Shown: piece after piece, positions 42,371-50,346 of the stretch
Layout of the letters: every line of letters begins with the position of its first letter
Numbering within the stretch: position 1 is the first letter of the stretch
DNA from: Oscillospiraceae bacterium
GTDB lineage: Bacteria > Bacillota > Clostridia > Oscillospirales > Ruminococcaceae
Assembly (NCBI GenBank): GCA_017415165.1
Contig: JAFQIY010000039.1
Span: 1-55,392 of the forward strand
DNA length: 55,392 bases
Reading direction: 5' to 3'
Program-made: the position numbers and the translations under genes
Notes under the pieces: generated by a model
Databases searched by the model: none
What the model was told of the DNA's origin: nothing
Seen by the model: the letters and a program-made list of their open reading frames with translations, nothing else

Positions 42371-42916
42371 ATGAAAATGAAATTAATTGCGCTGCTTTTA
42401 GGTGCTTTTATATTTACGGGATGCGGTCAAAAAACTCCTGAAACACCGCCCACAATTACGGTTGATGCAGGCGGAATTTCTGTTTCAAATACTACTAATA
42501 TTTCCTGCTGGGACAACACCGTTTACCTGATTGACGGGACAGCTTCGGAGTGGATTGCTGAATACGGCGAGCCTGTTTTCTTTCCGCTTGGAACAGTGTT
42601 TAGTGTTACCATTCCTGAAAAAACGGCTGTGCCTGACAAAATTACCGTTACTGATACGCTTATCAGTGAGGATGGTACACCCAAATATGATAAAAAAGCT
42701 GCTGTCAATGAGATTATTCCTGAAATTGAAGAAAATGATGTTGTCTTTTCTCTTGACAATCACTGGGCAACAGGTCTTAGTTCTGATTCGAATGATTATC
42801 AGGAGGGTGCAGCTTGGAGATGTTTTGAGGTTACCTGCACTTGGGGAGAAAATGTCTGTGTTTATACCTTTTGTGTAAGGTCAAATCCTATTATGATTAT
42901 GGATGATGTGCAATAA
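42371..42916 (+). CDS. Small lipoprotein of unknown function
   Basis: A protein of 181 residues. MKMKLIALLLGAFIFTGC is a lipoprotein signal with the lipobox FTGC. The mature part is mostly beta (TITVDAGGISVSNTTNIS, TVFSVTIPEKTAVPDKITV) and ends in a Cys-containing strand region (FEVTCTWGENVCVYTFCV). It resembles the many small secreted lipoproteins of Clostridia but no family could be named. It is alone, with its own promoter, divergent from the ABC operon and upstream of tRNA-Leu. Confidence 0.75.
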   Translation: MKMKLIALLLGAFIFTGCGQKTPETPPTITVDAGGISVSNTTNISCWDNTVYLIDGTASEWIAEYGEPVFFPLGTVFSVTIPEKTAVPDKITVTDTLISEDGTPKYDKKAAVNEIIPEIEENDVVFSLDNHWATGLSSDSNDYQEGAAWRCFEVTCTWGENVCVYTFCVRSNPIMIMDDVQ

Positions 42917-42936
42917 AAAATATTTTGCGTTGGGTA

Positions 42937-42965
42937 TTGACAATTCATTCAGAATTTGGTATAAT
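42937..42965 (+). promoter_or_regulatory. Promoter of tRNA-Leu
   Basis: TTGACA (42937-42942) and TATAAT (42960-42965), perfect consensus with a 17-bp spacer, ending 16 bases before the tRNA. Confidence 0.9.
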
Positions 42966-42981
42966 AATTAAGCTGTCAAAT

Positions 42982-43068
42982 GCGGATATGGCGGAATCGG
43001 CAGACGCGCTAGATTCAGGTTCTAGTGGTAGCAATACCGTGTGTGTTCAAGTCACATTATCCGCACCA
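42982..43068 (+). tRNA. tRNA-Leu (anticodon CAG)
   Basis: The acceptor stem GCGGATA / TATCCGC, the D arm, an anticodon stem CTAGA / TCTAG with loop TTCAGGT (anticodon CAG, reading CUG), a long variable arm typical of Leu, the T arm with GTTCAAGTC, discriminator A and an encoded CCA are all visible. Length is 87 bases. Confidence 0.95.
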
Positions 43069-43075
43069 CATCAAA

Positions 43076-43111
43076 AAAGCACTTTCAAGGCTTTGACTTT
43101 GAAAGTGCTTT
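43076..43111. terminator. Terminator after tRNA-Leu
   Basis: AAAGCACTTTCAA and TTGAAAGTGCTTT form a 13-bp stem followed by TTTTTG, 8 bases after the tRNA. Confidence 0.9.
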
Positions 43112-43159
43112 TTGTATAGTAAAAGCTCACAGCGAATGTGAGGGGAATATACAAAAATT

Positions 43160-43187
43160 ACGGTCAGAGGAAAAATCCCCTGACCGT
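43160..43187. terminator. Repeated terminator hairpin, copy 2
   Basis: ACGGTCAGAGG and CCCCTGACCGT form a strong stem, nearly the reverse complement of the hairpin at 38183-38210. It lies 40 bases after the small peptide stop on the minus strand and would end that transcript. Confidence 0.85.
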
Positions 43188-43227
43188 TTTTGTTTATGTT
43201 AAGTAATGTCGTAACCATAAAAATGGT

Positions 43228-43287
43228 TTACTGGCAGTTGCCTCTGAAGCAGTTAAGAATGTACTTGATGATATCGAAACAGCTCAT
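43228..43287 (-). CDS. 19-residue cysteine-containing peptide
   Basis: On the minus strand GGAGGTG (43300-43294) is 6 bases before an ATG that reads MSCFDIIKYILNCFRGNCQ and stops at TAA. The peptide has three Cys (3, 13, 18) and a hydrophobic helix-like centre. It has its own promoter (TTGATT 43375-43370, TATAAT 43352-43347, spacer 17) and is followed by a terminator hairpin, so this is a complete tiny transcription unit. No processing or transport gene is adjacent. It may be a signal or toxic peptide; nothing in the sequence decides the role. Confidence 0.65.
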   Translation of the reverse strand: MSCFDIIKYILNCFRGNCQ

Positions 43288-43317
43288 TTATTTCACCTCC
43301 GCTATTTATTTCCGTTT

Positions 43318-43375
43318 CGGTTACAACCCGGTAACGGATTAATTAAATTATAACAGAACGGTTACAACAAATCAA
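43318..43375 (-). promoter_or_regulatory. Promoter and repeated motif of the small peptide gene
   Basis: TTGATT and TATAAT (minus strand, 43375-43347, spacer 17) form the promoter. The motif CGGTTACAAC occurs at 43318-43327 and 43359-43368, and CGGTAACGG lies between them, so a repressor or activator may bind repeated sites that flank the -10. Confidence 0.65.
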
Positions 43376-43437
43376 GCTGTAAGTTATGGAAGGGGAGGGA
43401 GGTATTACCTGAGGTTATTTTAATATTGCAAAAGGTA

Positions 43438-44076
43438 CTAATCAATAATTAGTTTTACTCCTTTTTCAGTTAATTCGTTTGCTGTATTTTCATCTATCTG
43501 ATTTTCACTAACATATATTATTTCTAATTCAGGACACTGCAATAGATAATCGTAATTAGAAATTGAACAATTTGATATATCAAAATATTTAAGCTTTTTT
43601 AAATTAACAATCAAAGATATATCTGTAATTAATGTATCTTTTATAACAAGCGTTTTTAAATTATTCATTTCAGTTATAAAATTCATATTTTCAACACGAC
43701 AGCTACGTATATTTAAGTATTCAATATCAGAATAATTTTCAAGAAAATATAAATCATTAACATCTGTATAGCTATTCAAAATTTCATCTACCTGTTGTTC
43801 ATTATCTTCAGTACAATATACTGTCACATTATATTTAAACGGATGTATAGATATCTCCTTTAAATTTTTAAATTCTTCAATTTTTTTAATATATTCATCC
43901 GTTTTAGGAATCAAGGTTATTGAAGTTGAATTTTTATCATATTCATATCCGTCAATTGTAACTTTAGTATTGCATTTTTCAAATAAAAGCGGAAGTTGAG
44001 TAATTGCCAGGATAATTACTCCCATAATTAATGCTAAGAAAACAATAAATACTATGTCTTTTATTTTGGATTTCAT
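43438..44076 (-). CDS. Membrane-anchored protein with leucine-rich repeats
   Basis: A protein of 212 residues from ATG 44076, with GGAGG 7 bases upstream. Residues about 8-30 (IVFIVFLALIMGVIILAITQ) are a signal anchor, so the remainder is outside. The C-terminal 110 residues have LRR spacing (NNLKTLVIKDTLITDISLIV, LKKLKYFDISNCSISNY). The layout matches the 294-residue protein at 23,054-23,938. The gene is very AT-rich compared with its neighbours. Function unknown. Confidence 0.72.
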   Translation of the reverse strand: MKSKIKDIVFIVFLALIMGVIILAITQLPLLFEKCNTKVTIDGYEYDKNSTSITLIPKTDEYIKKIEEFKNLKEISIHPFKYNVTVYCTEDNEQQVDEILNSYTDVNDLYFLENYSDIEYLNIRSCRVENMNFITEMNNLKTLVIKDTLITDISLIVNLKKLKYFDISNCSISNYDYLLQCPELEIIYVSENQIDENTANELTEKGVKLIID

Positions 44077-44148
44077 TACTAATCCTCCGTTTTTTACACA
44101 ATTTATACAATAATTATACCACACCCACCCCCACAATTCAACCCAATC

Positions 44149-44177
44149 TTGCACTCCATTACAAAATATGCTATAAT
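44149..44177 (+). promoter_or_regulatory. Promoter of the rRNA methylase-like gene
   Basis: TTGCAC (44149-44154) and TATAAT (44172-44177) with 17-bp spacing, 28 bases before the start codon. Confidence 0.8.
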
Positions 44178-44205
44178 AAACCAAACAGCGAAAGGACGAA
44201 TTTCT

Positions 44206-44778
44206 ATGATAAACCGAACATCATTCAGTGCCCTCGATATTATCAGGCGAGTACTTGAAGAAAACGTAAAAGATGGCGATATCTGCATAGACGCAACCGC
44301 AGGCAGGGGACACGATACCGCCTTTCTCTGCTCCCTCGTAGGCGAAAGCGGACGCGTCACCGCCCTTGATATCCAGCAGGACGCCGTCGACAGTACAAAA
44401 CAGCTTGTTGCCGAAAAAGGCTATGCTGACCGTGCGGAAGTGCTGCTGAAAAGTCATAGCGAAATGGACGAGCTTTTCGACGAGGAAACCGTGTCCTGTA
44501 TTACATTTAATTTCGGCTGGCTTCCAAGGGGCGACCACAACATCTTCACCCGCAAGGAAACAAGTATCCCAGCCATTGAAAAAGGCTTGAAGCTTCTTAA
44601 ACACGGCGGAATAATGACCCTTATCATCTACTATGGCAGGGAAACAGGCTTCGAGGAAAAGGATGCACTCCTCGAATATCTCCCGACCCTCGACAGCAAC
44701 AAATATACCGTAATCGAAATGCCCTTTGTCAACCGTCCAAACTGTCCTCCAATTCCTATAGTTATAATCAAAGACTAA
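44206..44778 (+). CDS. Putative rRNA methylase (YtqB-like, class I SAM)
   Basis: A protein of 190 residues from ATG 44206 after AAAGGA. The SAM site is ICIDATAGRGHDTAFLCSLV (motif I) followed by VTALDIQQDAVDSTKQL, and CITFNFGWLPRGDHNI near residue 105 is the characteristic motif of the YtqB / putative rRNA methylase family. The target is not firmly known for the family. The gene stands alone, and a bidirectional terminator follows it. Confidence 0.9.
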   Translation: MINRTSFSALDIIRRVLEENVKDGDICIDATAGRGHDTAFLCSLVGESGRVTALDIQQDAVDSTKQLVAEKGYADRAEVLLKSHSEMDELFDEETVSCITFNFGWLPRGDHNIFTRKETSIPAIEKGLKLLKHGGIMTLIIYYGRETGFEEKDALLEYLPTLDSNKYTVIEMPFVNRPNCPPIPIVIIKD

Positions 44779-44784
44779 AAAATC

Positions 44785-44809
44785 TGCCTTGCACTGAAAA
44801 TGCAAGGCA
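44785..44809. terminator. Bidirectional terminator
   Basis: TGCCTTGCA (44785-44793) and TGCAAGGCA (44801-44809) with A and T runs on both sides separate the methylase and the convergent CotH gene. Confidence 0.9.
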
Positions 44810-44817
44810 ATAATTTT

Positions 44818-46392
44818 TTATTCAGCAGAATTTTCACCCCATACAGTATCAAGCCACTTGATACGTCCCGAAACAAAATCAGCAATGTCACCCGCCGAGT
44901 TAATTCTCCAGCTTTCTTCTTCGCCAAGGTCGTGCTCAAGAGATACAGCAACCTCGCAAACCTCAGCAACAACCCTGTTCAGACTGTCATCAGCCTGAAG
45001 TTCAGCCCATTTGTCCTTGACAATATCCTGAAACCAGTCCGCATTCATAAACATAATCAGCCATATGTTTGAACGCTCATAACCGTCATGAACAGGCTTC
45101 TGGAATGTTCCTGCGTAATAAGCACCGCTTGCACTGTCATTATAAGCCCAGTTGAAATCCCACGGTGCAAGGAACGTTAAACGCTCATACTTGCTTGTTT
45201 CGCTGAAATCCACCGCCATAAAGAAGCTTCCTGCTCCAACATCATAGTTGTGCACAAGTTCTTCGAGAATAAGCATATTCGCAAGAGAATTTGTGTCAAC
45301 AACAGCCTCAATAGCTTCCTGAGCAGTTGCATAAGTTCCCTCAGCAGAAACAACATTGTAATTTTCGTCAAACATCATAGGCTTGCTGTTTTCAATGCCC
45401 TCATAACAAATCTTGAAAACACCCTTGTAATATTTTTCAATGAAAGCACGCTGTTCATCAGAGAATGTATCACTTTTTATTGTGTAACCATCCATCTCAA
45501 CCTTACGCTTTTCACCAAGCATATCAGTATATTCCATACCATTGTAGTCCAGCTCAAAGAACGGTTCATTCGGGTCTTCACCCGCATAGTTGTCCATCTC
45601 AATAAGATAGCCTATATCTGTATGCAGTTCATCTTCCTTAGGCTCGTAAACATCAACCCTGTCCTCAGCCGCCTGAGTGTGCTCACAAAGTAGATAAATT
45701 CCCTCGAATTCACCGTTTATGTAAAGGTTAACGTAAGTGCAGTCCGAGCTGTAATACTTGCCGTCAAAAATTTCCTTTGCAAGACTCAGTGCCATAAAAT
45801 CAGGTACAAGATTCCAGTTTGATTTCAGCAGCACCCAGCTTTTGTATTCCTTGCCGTCGTGAAGCCCAAGCATATTCTGCTTTTCGTTGAACTTGATACG
45901 ATAGGGAAGAACAGAGTCATTCGCCGAGGAATTGCCCCTTACCTTGACGCCGCCCTCAGCAGTAAGCCTGTATTCCTCATCACAGTTGAAAACATCAATT
46001 ACAGTGTCGTTGTAAAATTTCTTTGAAGCAATCTTTTCACCATTGTAGGTAAGAATATGTACCACAGGATAATCTCTGTCCTCGCATATTTCAGCAAAAA
46101 GCGGGTCAATTTTTTCAGCAATTTCAATGTATTGCTGCATAACCAGCGACATTTCATCTTCAACAGCTGTTTCGCTTGCAGCTTCAGCGGTTTCAGATGT
46201 TTCTTCTTCAGTCACAGCTGTAGTTTCAGGAACTGTTGTAACTGTTGCTGCCGTTTCGGTTTCAATTTCAGTAATTTCCGATAATGACGTCACAGCAGCA
46301 GTATCCTCTTTTTCGATATTGCTTTCAGTTTTTCCGCAGGAACATAGTATCAAAGCAGCTGCAAGAACAGCAAGAAAAAATGTATATTTCAT
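44818..46392 (-). CDS. CotH-like kinase-fold lipoprotein
   Basis: A protein of 524 residues from ATG 46392 (GAAGGGAA upstream). MKYTFFLAVLAAALILCSC is a lipoprotein signal with the Cys at 19. A Thr/Glu/Ala-rich linker of about 60 residues follows, then the CotH fold: GGVKVRGNSSAND, PYRIKFNEKQN, GIYLLCEHTQAAEDRVDVY, EELVHNYDVGAGSFF and APWDFNWAY. In spore-coat CotH kinases the last motif is usually WDxD; here Asn replaces the second Asp, so activity is uncertain. In this group such proteins are usually secreted surface proteins rather than spore components. Confidence 0.85.
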   Translation of the reverse strand: MKYTFFLAVLAAALILCSCGKTESNIEKEDTAAVTSLSEITEIETETAATVTTVPETTAVTEEETSETAEAASETAVEDEMSLVMQQYIEIAEKIDPLFAEICEDRDYPVVHILTYNGEKIASKKFYNDTVIDVFNCDEEYRLTAEGGVKVRGNSSANDSVLPYRIKFNEKQNMLGLHDGKEYKSWVLLKSNWNLVPDFMALSLAKEIFDGKYYSSDCTYVNLYINGEFEGIYLLCEHTQAAEDRVDVYEPKEDELHTDIGYLIEMDNYAGEDPNEPFFELDYNGMEYTDMLGEKRKVEMDGYTIKSDTFSDEQRAFIEKYYKGVFKICYEGIENSKPMMFDENYNVVSAEGTYATAQEAIEAVVDTNSLANMLILEELVHNYDVGAGSFFMAVDFSETSKYERLTFLAPWDFNWAYNDSASGAYYAGTFQKPVHDGYERSNIWLIMFMNADWFQDIVKDKWAELQADDSLNRVVAEVCEVAVSLEHDLGEEESWRINSAGDIADFVSGRIKWLDTVWGENSAE

Positions 46393-46474
46393 ATCCGAAT
46401 TCCCTTCATTTATATATGCTATAATTATACAATTATGTTGCATTAAGTTCAAGACCGTAAAGTGTACTTTAAAC

Positions 46475-47161
46475 CTATATTTTTTCAAATAATATAAATT
46501 TCAGATGCCGCCAGCCGTCAGGAATACTCCTCAGATGTGACTTTGCATTCCGTCCGTCCCTTCGCAGGGGTACAGCTATCTCTGTAATTTTTGCACCGCT
46601 TTTTACGAAACGTGCAATAATTTCCGTAGCAAATTCCATACCCTCGCACTTTAACCCCAGTGCAAGTGCCTTTTCACGGTCAAATCCGCGTATTCCGCAG
46701 TGAAAATCTCCGATTGTTGTCTTGTAGCGTAATCTGCCCGCAAGCGAGAGAGCAGGTACACCAAAATACTTGTGACTGAACGGCATAGCACCCTTTTCAA
46801 TGCCGCCCCTGAAGCGGTTACCCATTACCAGTCCGTAGCCCTCACGAAGCTTTTCTATGAACTTGTCAAGATGATAAAAATCATAGCTCATATCACAGTC
46901 GCCCATAATTATGTATTTTCCGTAAGCCGCATTAATGCCGCCAATAAGTGCATTTCCGTACCCTTTTTCTTGTACCGTGACAACCCTCGCACCCATACTT
47001 TCCGCAATTTCAGCCGAGCGGTCTGTGCTGCCGTTATCCGCAATCAGTATTTCAGCTGAAATACCGCTTTCTTCAATATAGCGTTTAGCTTCTTCAATGC
47101 AGAAGCCGATTGTTTTTTCCTCATTAAGACAGGGCATAAGAACAGTAAGCTCAATACTCAT
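46475..47161 (-). CDS. Family 2 glycosyltransferase
   Basis: A protein of 228 residues. The GT-A motifs are LTVLMPCLNEEKTIGF at the start, ILIADNGSTDRSAEIAES, and the metal-binding DCDMSYDFYHLDKF near residue 94. TTIGDFHCGIRGFDREKA matches polyprenyl-phosphate mannose/glucose synthase-like enzymes. It probably loads a sugar onto a lipid carrier on the cytoplasmic side. It overlaps the upstream membrane gene by 4 bases, so the two proteins likely act together. Confidence 0.9.
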   Translation of the reverse strand: MSIELTVLMPCLNEEKTIGFCIEEAKRYIEESGISAEILIADNGSTDRSAEIAESMGARVVTVQEKGYGNALIGGINAAYGKYIIMGDCDMSYDFYHLDKFIEKLREGYGLVMGNRFRGGIEKGAMPFSHKYFGVPALSLAGRLRYKTTIGDFHCGIRGFDREKALALGLKCEGMEFATEIIARFVKSGAKITEIAVPLRRDGRNAKSHLRSIPDGWRHLKFILFEKI

Positions 47162-48456
47162 ACTTTTTTCCTGCCTTTCTTGAATGTGCTCAGGTCAATA
47201 TTATACAGCACTGCTGCACATAAGCAGAGAATAACCGTAAGCTGTGCGCGGTAGGTGAAAAATTCGTGCAGATAAGAATGATTGCTAAGCACCATATACC
47301 GCGCATACGGAATAATCATAATTACGACCAACGTAAGTGCAAGTACACTATTTTTCTTCTTACCTCTGAAAAGCAGGAATATTCCGCCGAAAATCAATAC
47401 CGTACCAAGCAGACCAATTGCTGTATTCAGTACCTCAATGCGCTCAGTGCCTCCGAAAAGCGTAGACAGATTTGCCGCAACAGCCGCAGGAATTTGTTTG
47501 TATATCGGCATTACTGCTTCACCCGTGTCACCGTATAAACGTACACCAGCCGCCGAAAAAGCAGTGCTGAACTTATTTTCTCCCGTAACAAGACTCGCCG
47601 CCGTCCATTTTACAACGTAGCTCATTACATATGATATACCCCAGCATAACCCGCATTTTACCGTAAGTAGGAAATTTTCCTTAAAGCCGCCAAGTCTTTT
47701 TTTATCATTTCTTATAATGAATACAAGTGCAAGAGGAACAAGAATTGTAATTGTTTCAGTAGTGAGAAAATCAAAGAAAGCAATCATTGCCCCACCTGCA
47801 ACAGAAAGCAGCGTCAGGAAAATGTCGCCCTTTTTTTCAAGAAGTATGTACAGCGGACACAGGGCAAAACAAACCATAAATGCAGGAATGTATTCCAGTG
47901 ACAGCCTGACGTTCCAGAATTGTACGCCAAGGAGTGAAATCAGAAGTGATACCGACGCAAAGTAATGTTTTTTTACAATAAGCATAGCCAGTGTTGCCGT
48001 GATAAGCAATAATAAAACTGTAAAGCTTATTGCTTTTACACCGCTGACATCGGTAAAAAGCATAAGCGGTCTGATGAAAACAACCGAACCGTGCCAGTAA
48101 CGTGTGTAATCAGTGTTCGGCATAGTACCGTTTACAGCCTGATATAATCCCCAGTTTTCACCATAATTTTCTCCGTCATAATATTTTGTATCAAGTGACG
48201 AAACAAAAGGAGAGCTGCTTTTGATATTCCACATAACATTCAGAAGAATAGAGTCAGCGTAATTGTCGCTGACAGCATTGTATCTTTCACTGCCGTCAAA
48301 TTCAAACGCATCCTTGTCAGTGAAAAAAAGTGCACTTTTCATTACGTTGTCACGAATAGCGGAATTGGGTATGCAGGATGTAACAATAAGCATACCCCAT
48401 AAAATCAGAATAGCAGCCGCAAATACAGCAATATGAAGCAGAAGTTTTCTCAGCAC
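47158..48456 (-). CDS. Polytopic membrane protein paired with the glycosyltransferase
   Basis: A protein of 432 residues from GTG 48456, chosen because GGAGGTG lies 6 bases upstream. About ten TM helices are visible after a first helix near residue 8-28 and an extracellular loop with FFTDKDAFEFDGSERYNAVS and DTKYYDGENYGENWGLYQAV. The layout resembles GT-C-type sugar transferases that use lipid-linked sugars, but no catalytic motif could be named. It is encoded with the GT2 gene that probably makes the sugar donor. Confidence 0.75.
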   Translation of the reverse strand: MLRKLLLHIAVFAAAILILWGMLIVTSCIPNSAIRDNVMKSALFFTDKDAFEFDGSERYNAVSDNYADSILLNVMWNIKSSSPFVSSLDTKYYDGENYGENWGLYQAVNGTMPNTDYTRYWHGSVVFIRPLMLFTDVSGVKAISFTVLLLLITATLAMLIVKKHYFASVSLLISLLGVQFWNVRLSLEYIPAFMVCFALCPLYILLEKKGDIFLTLLSVAGGAMIAFFDFLTTETITILVPLALVFIIRNDKKRLGGFKENFLLTVKCGLCWGISYVMSYVVKWTAASLVTGENKFSTAFSAAGVRLYGDTGEAVMPIYKQIPAAVAANLSTLFGGTERIEVLNTAIGLLGTVLIFGGIFLLFRGKKKNSVLALTLVVIMIIPYARYMVLSNHSYLHEFFTYRAQLTVILCLCAAVLYNIDLSTFKKGRKKV

Positions 48457-48580
48457 AGTAATCACCTCCGACAAATTTACCGACTCACATAAATTTATTT
48501 GCCAAAATATTTTCAGCCCGATAAAAATAAAAAGCCTCCTAAACAACGTAACAACGTGCTTTGAGACTTTTAGTGGACAA

Positions 48581-48656
48581 TGGAGCTAGTGACGTGACTC
48601 GAACACGCGACCTGCTCATTACGAATGAGCTGCACTACCGACTGTGCTACACTAGC
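48581..48656 (-). tRNA. tRNA-Thr (anticodon CGT)
   Basis: On the minus strand the acceptor stem GCTAGTG / CACTAGC (with the other arm at 48584-48590), the D arm, an anticodon stem GCTCA / TGAGC with loop TTCGTAA (anticodon CGT, reading ACG), the T arm GTTCGAGTC and an encoded CCA (48583-48581) are visible. Length is 76 bases. Confidence 0.95.
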
Positions 48657-48673
48657 AAATATAATACTTATTA

Positions 48674-48702
48674 ATTATATATTCATTTTTTGAAAAAGTC
48701 AA
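48674..48702 (-). promoter_or_regulatory. Promoter of tRNA-Thr
   Basis: On the minus strand TTGACT (48702-48697) and TATAAT (48679-48674), spacer 17, 18 bases before the tRNA. Confidence 0.88.
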
Positions 48703-48721
48703 TATAAAAATAAAATTTTAT

Positions 48722-48750
48722 TTGAAATTTCCGAAATAGTATGTTATAAT
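48722..48750 (+). promoter_or_regulatory. Promoter of the S26-like gene
   Basis: TTGAAA (48722-48727) and TATAAT (48745-48750), spacer 17, 49 bases before the start codon. Confidence 0.82.
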
Positions 48751-48798
48751 GTATTTGTATTGTATTTTATGTAATGTTTGGACTTCAGGAGGGCTTTT

Positions 48799-50061
48799 AT
48801 GGCACGTTCTAAGAAAAAAGTTTCAGCCTTTGCGGTTGTTGAAATAATTTTTATAGCAATTCTCGTTCTTGTTATGGTTGCAATGCTTGCATTCAATTTC
48901 CTTTTCAAGAAAAATAATACCGCAGCAACCGTTTTGGGTTACAGCTTCTATAATACCAAAGCAGTAAATATGCTTCCGGATTTCCCGGAAAATACCGTGG
49001 TAATCGCCAAAGAATCGGAAATTGCCAATATAGTCGAGGGCTCTGTAATTCTGTGCAATATCGGTGACTTCACAACTCTTATCCGTGTTACGCAAATTCA
49101 GCAGGAAGCCGATAAAACCTATTATGTTGTTAAATTTGATACCTCGTCAGCAAATGAAACCTTCCGTATAGAATCAGATGCGGTAATCGCTAAGGCTGTC
49201 TGGCAGATAAACGGCTTCGGCAAGTTTCTCGATTTTGCTACATCAACTGTCGGTATCATAATTGCAGTTGTTATTCCGCTTATATTTATCATATCAATTC
49301 AGGTTGCAAGAATACTCAGTATACGCAAGCTTGAGGACGAAGCCGATGCTCTCGATGACATCGATGATATCATTCAATCCCGCAATGATAAAGAGCCTGC
49401 ACCCGTTACATTTACAGAACCTAAATTCGTTGAGGATGTAACAGGAAAAATTCCTGTTATCCATCGTGAGCCGGAGCCTAAGCCCGAAAAAATTCTTTCT
49501 GTTGATAATAAAGGACGTGCAGAATATATCGAACGCAAACAGGAGCCACAGGATAATTCACCGCTGTTTTCCTATGAAAATCTCAGAAAGTCACAGCAGA
49601 CCCGTGAGCCTGTTGCCGCAGGTGTTGCTCATACAGTTACAGAGGACGATGTGTATATAAACCGTCCTACAAGAATTAATCCTGAAATGAAAAAGACAAA
49701 CGAGTTCCTTGAAAAGTATGCTCCTCAGAAATCTGAAAATGATAATTTTGCTGCAAACAAAAGCGAGTCTGTAGTATTTACACCTCACCTCAGCAACATC
49801 ATTCCCGAAAGTATTGCCGCTGTACAGGAAGAAACCTCTGCACCTAAAAAATCAGGATTTGACAACAGTGTCAAGGCGTATTTCGACAGAAAAACAGAAA
49901 TTTCTCCCGAGCAGGAAAAACCTCAGGAAGAAGCGCTTATACCTGAACAGGCTGTAGTGCCCAAGGAAACTATTGCTCCGCCTAAAAAGAAGAAAAACAA
50001 TAAGGCTCTTGCCGAATTGATGAGCATTATCGACGCAGAAGAAACCAAGTTGAAAAAATAA
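48799..50061 (+). CDS. Signal-peptidase-I-like membrane protein, probably inactive, with long tail
   Basis: A protein of 420 residues from ATG 48799 (AGGAGG upstream). TM1 is near residues 10-32; the extracellular part (LGYSFYNTKAVNML, NTVVIAKESEIANIVEGSVI) has the strand order of SipW-type S26 peptidases, and a second TM (about 150-172) follows INGFGKFLDF. The catalytic Ser of the SGSMEP motif is not seen, nor a clear second catalytic residue, so it is likely an inactive relative. The cytoplasmic tail of about 240 residues is Pro/Glu/Lys-rich and disordered. Function unknown. It could be a scaffold at the membrane. Confidence 0.6.
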   Translation: MARSKKKVSAFAVVEIIFIAILVLVMVAMLAFNFLFKKNNTAATVLGYSFYNTKAVNMLPDFPENTVVIAKESEIANIVEGSVILCNIGDFTTLIRVTQIQQEADKTYYVVKFDTSSANETFRIESDAVIAKAVWQINGFGKFLDFATSTVGIIIAVVIPLIFIISIQVARILSIRKLEDEADALDDIDDIIQSRNDKEPAPVTFTEPKFVEDVTGKIPVIHREPEPKPEKILSVDNKGRAEYIERKQEPQDNSPLFSYENLRKSQQTREPVAAGVAHTVTEDDVYINRPTRINPEMKKTNEFLEKYAPQKSENDNFAANKSESVVFTPHLSNIIPESIAAVQEETSAPKKSGFDNSVKAYFDRKTEISPEQEKPQEEALIPEQAVVPKETIAPPKKKKNNKALAELMSIIDAEETKLKK

Positions 50062-50070
50062 AACAAAGCA

Positions 50071-50185
50071 AGGGTACCGAGTTTAGGGTGATGACCATAT
50101 AGAAGTTTTCGAAATACTAATGGTTATTGACTAAACGGTGGCTAATGAAACGAACGACAGGCGTATGCGGAAAGCATACGCCTGT
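50071..50185 (+). ncRNA. Candidate structured RNA ending in a terminator
   Basis: After the S26-like stop codon the sequence folds as nested helices: CCGAGTTTAG (50077-50086) with CTAAACGG (50131-50138), inside it GACCAT (50093-50098) with ATGGTT (50120-50125), and a small inner hairpin. A single-stranded part (GGTGGCTAATGAAACGAACG region) leads to a perfect 12-bp terminator stem (50157-50168 with 50174-50185) and T-run. I could not match it to a known riboswitch or RNA class. It may be a 3'-UTR-derived small RNA. Confidence 0.45.
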
Positions 50186-50190
50186 TTTAC
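50157..50190 (+). terminator. Strong terminator
   Basis: ACAGGCGTATGC (50157-50168) and GCATACGCCTGT (50174-50185) with a GGAAA loop, followed by TTTTA. This ends the S26-like transcript and the candidate RNA. Confidence 0.93.
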
Positions 50191-50260
50191 TTATGATAAT
50201 CAAAAGACTCTGATATATCATCATTGGTATAGCAGAGTCTTTTCTAAATATTTTCGATAT

Positions 50261-50313
50261 TAACATTTCTCAAACATTTCCTAAAACTTTCTCAAACAAC
50301 CATCCAGTATAAT
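50261..50313 (+). promoter_or_regulatory. 11-bp direct-repeat box and promoter, copy 1
   Basis: TAACATTTCTCAAACATTTC (50261-50280) starts a run of 11-bp repeats: ACATTTCTCAA, ACATTTCCTAA and AACTTTCTCAA (50263-50295). The TATAAT -10 is at 50308-50313, 27 bases after the 20-bp box, and no good -35 exists. This is the layout of promoters activated by OmpR/PhoB-type regulators. Confidence 0.75.
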
Positions 50314-50346
50314 ACAGACATAAAATAACGAAAGGACGGAAATAAA

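Noticed and set aside
50071-50185. Fluoride, T-box or c-di-GMP riboswitch
   Set aside because: GGGTGATG and GGTGGC parts recall these classes, but the conserved cores do not match, and the segment lies after a gene and ends in its own terminator rather than leading a gene.
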